Source: Sedimentisphaerales bacterium
Lineage (GTDB): Bacteria; Planctomycetota; Phycisphaerae; Sedimentisphaerales; SG8-4
DNA length: 12,270 nucleotides
Assembly: GCA_016932895.1 (NCBI GenBank)
Contig: JAFGCA010000738.1
Coordinates: 1-12,270, forward strand
Reading direction: 5' to 3'
Below are positions 11,861 through 12,270 of the stretch, piece by piece. Below the pieces are notes generated by a model, which ran no database searches, had not been told where the DNA came from, and saw only the letters and a program-made list of their open reading frames with translations. The number at the start of each line of letters is the position of its first letter. The first letter of the stretch is position 1. The translations under genes and the position numbers were made by a program.

Positions 11861-12270
11861 CTACGTCAGGCCCAGCCGGCGTTTGCACTCGTCGAGCATG
11901 TCGGCGGTGCGGCTGGCTCCGACGCGCGTGACGCCCAGGGCTCGCACTTCCAGGAGCTTGTCGAGATCGCGGACGCCGCCGGCGGCTTTGACCTGCACCG
12001 ACGCCGGAGAATGCTTCCGCATCAACTTCAGATCATCCATCGTGGCGCCGCCGGTGCCGTAGCCGGTCGAGGTCTTGACCCAATCCGCCCCCAGCGCGCC
12101 GCAGATCTCGCACAGCCTGACTTTCTGCTCGTCGTTAAGATAGCAGTTCTCGAAAATCACCTTGACCTTCTGCCCCTGCTTGTGCGTGACGTCGATGACG
12201 GCCGCGAGGTCCGACCGGACGTAGTCCCAATCGCCGCTGAGCGCCTTGCTGATATTGACGACCATATCCA
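11861..12270 (-). CDS. deoC: Deoxyribose-phosphate aldolase, C-terminal part (runs off right edge)
   Basis: DeoC cleaves 2-deoxy-D-ribose 5-phosphate to glyceraldehyde 3-phosphate and acetaldehyde in deoxynucleoside catabolism. The frame stays open to the window edge: upstream of the first in-window Met it reads D, so the sequence is DMVVNISKALSGDWDYV, matching the internal family stretch E-[IVL]-D-M-V-x-N. An ATG at 12265 is therefore an internal Met and the start lies outside. Numbering from that Met, visible motifs are VKVIFENCYL (34-43), DWVKTSTGYGTGGAT (61-75) with the Schiff-base Lys64, VKAAGGVRD (92-100) with the second catalytic Lys93, and GVTRVGAS (111-118), the phosphate-binding loop. 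The 29-residue spacing between the two Lys fits the shorter bacterial/thermophile-type DeoC rather than the E. coli type. The C-terminus KRRLGLT is complete. Confidence 0.93.
   Translation of the reverse strand, partial: DMVVNISKALSGDWDYVRSDLAAVIDVTHKQGQKVKVIFENCYLNDEQKVRLCEICGALGADWVKTSTGYGTGGATMDDLKLMRKHSPASVQVKAAGGVRDLDKLLEVRALGVTRVGASRTADMLDECKRRLGLT

Overview
The window is GC-rich DNA with tightly packed genes. Three things point to a Planctomycetota genome, most likely class Phycisphaerae: a Tat-exported protein with an L-fucose isomerase-like fold, a secreted GH5-like glycosidase, and a membrane-anchored N-terminus of the 'GYPTTFF...FGW' type that I associate with planctomycete SGNH/GDSL proteins. 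This assignment rests on recognising families by eye; there is no rRNA or other marker here.

Layout. Positions 1-314 (-) hold the N-terminus of a membrane-anchored protein that runs off the left edge. A small secreted Val/Pro/His-rich protein (549-1043, +) follows and ends at a strong hairpin terminator (1128-1155). Next is a glyoxalase II-like metallo-hydrolase (1249-2022, +). It converges, with a 23-nt gap, on a minus-strand block read from right to left: an SNF2 helicase with a SWIM zinc finger (7599-5179), an exported GH5-like glycosidase (5110-3602), and the Tat-exported fucose isomerase-like protein (3491-2046), which also has its own promoter candidate. A 216-nt divergent region (7600-7815) carries promoter candidates in both directions and two possible operator repeats. 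To its right, an AIM24-family protein (7816-8493) overlaps a secreted beta-propeller-like protein (8483-9394).

The gap 9395-9772 contains a degenerate copy of the widespread interspersed palindrome whose translation reads 'CHCERSEAI', then a good promoter and a leader that may fold. These precede a small membrane-anchored protein of unknown function (9773-10237). A six-helix ferric reductase/NADPH oxidase-like flavocytochrome (10423-11847) follows, possibly translated from a leaderless mRNA. The window closes with the C-terminal part of deoxyribose-phosphate aldolase (deoC, -), cut by the right edge.

Most genes are chromosomal housekeeping or catabolic types. I see no CRISPR array, transposase, phage gene, tRNA or rRNA, and no convincing new multi-gene system. 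The points most worth following are the exported isomerase-fold protein beside an exported glycosidase, the helicase-glycosidase junction, the two-sided regulatory region at 7600-7815, the asymmetric palindromic repeat, and the structured leader of the 9773 gene.
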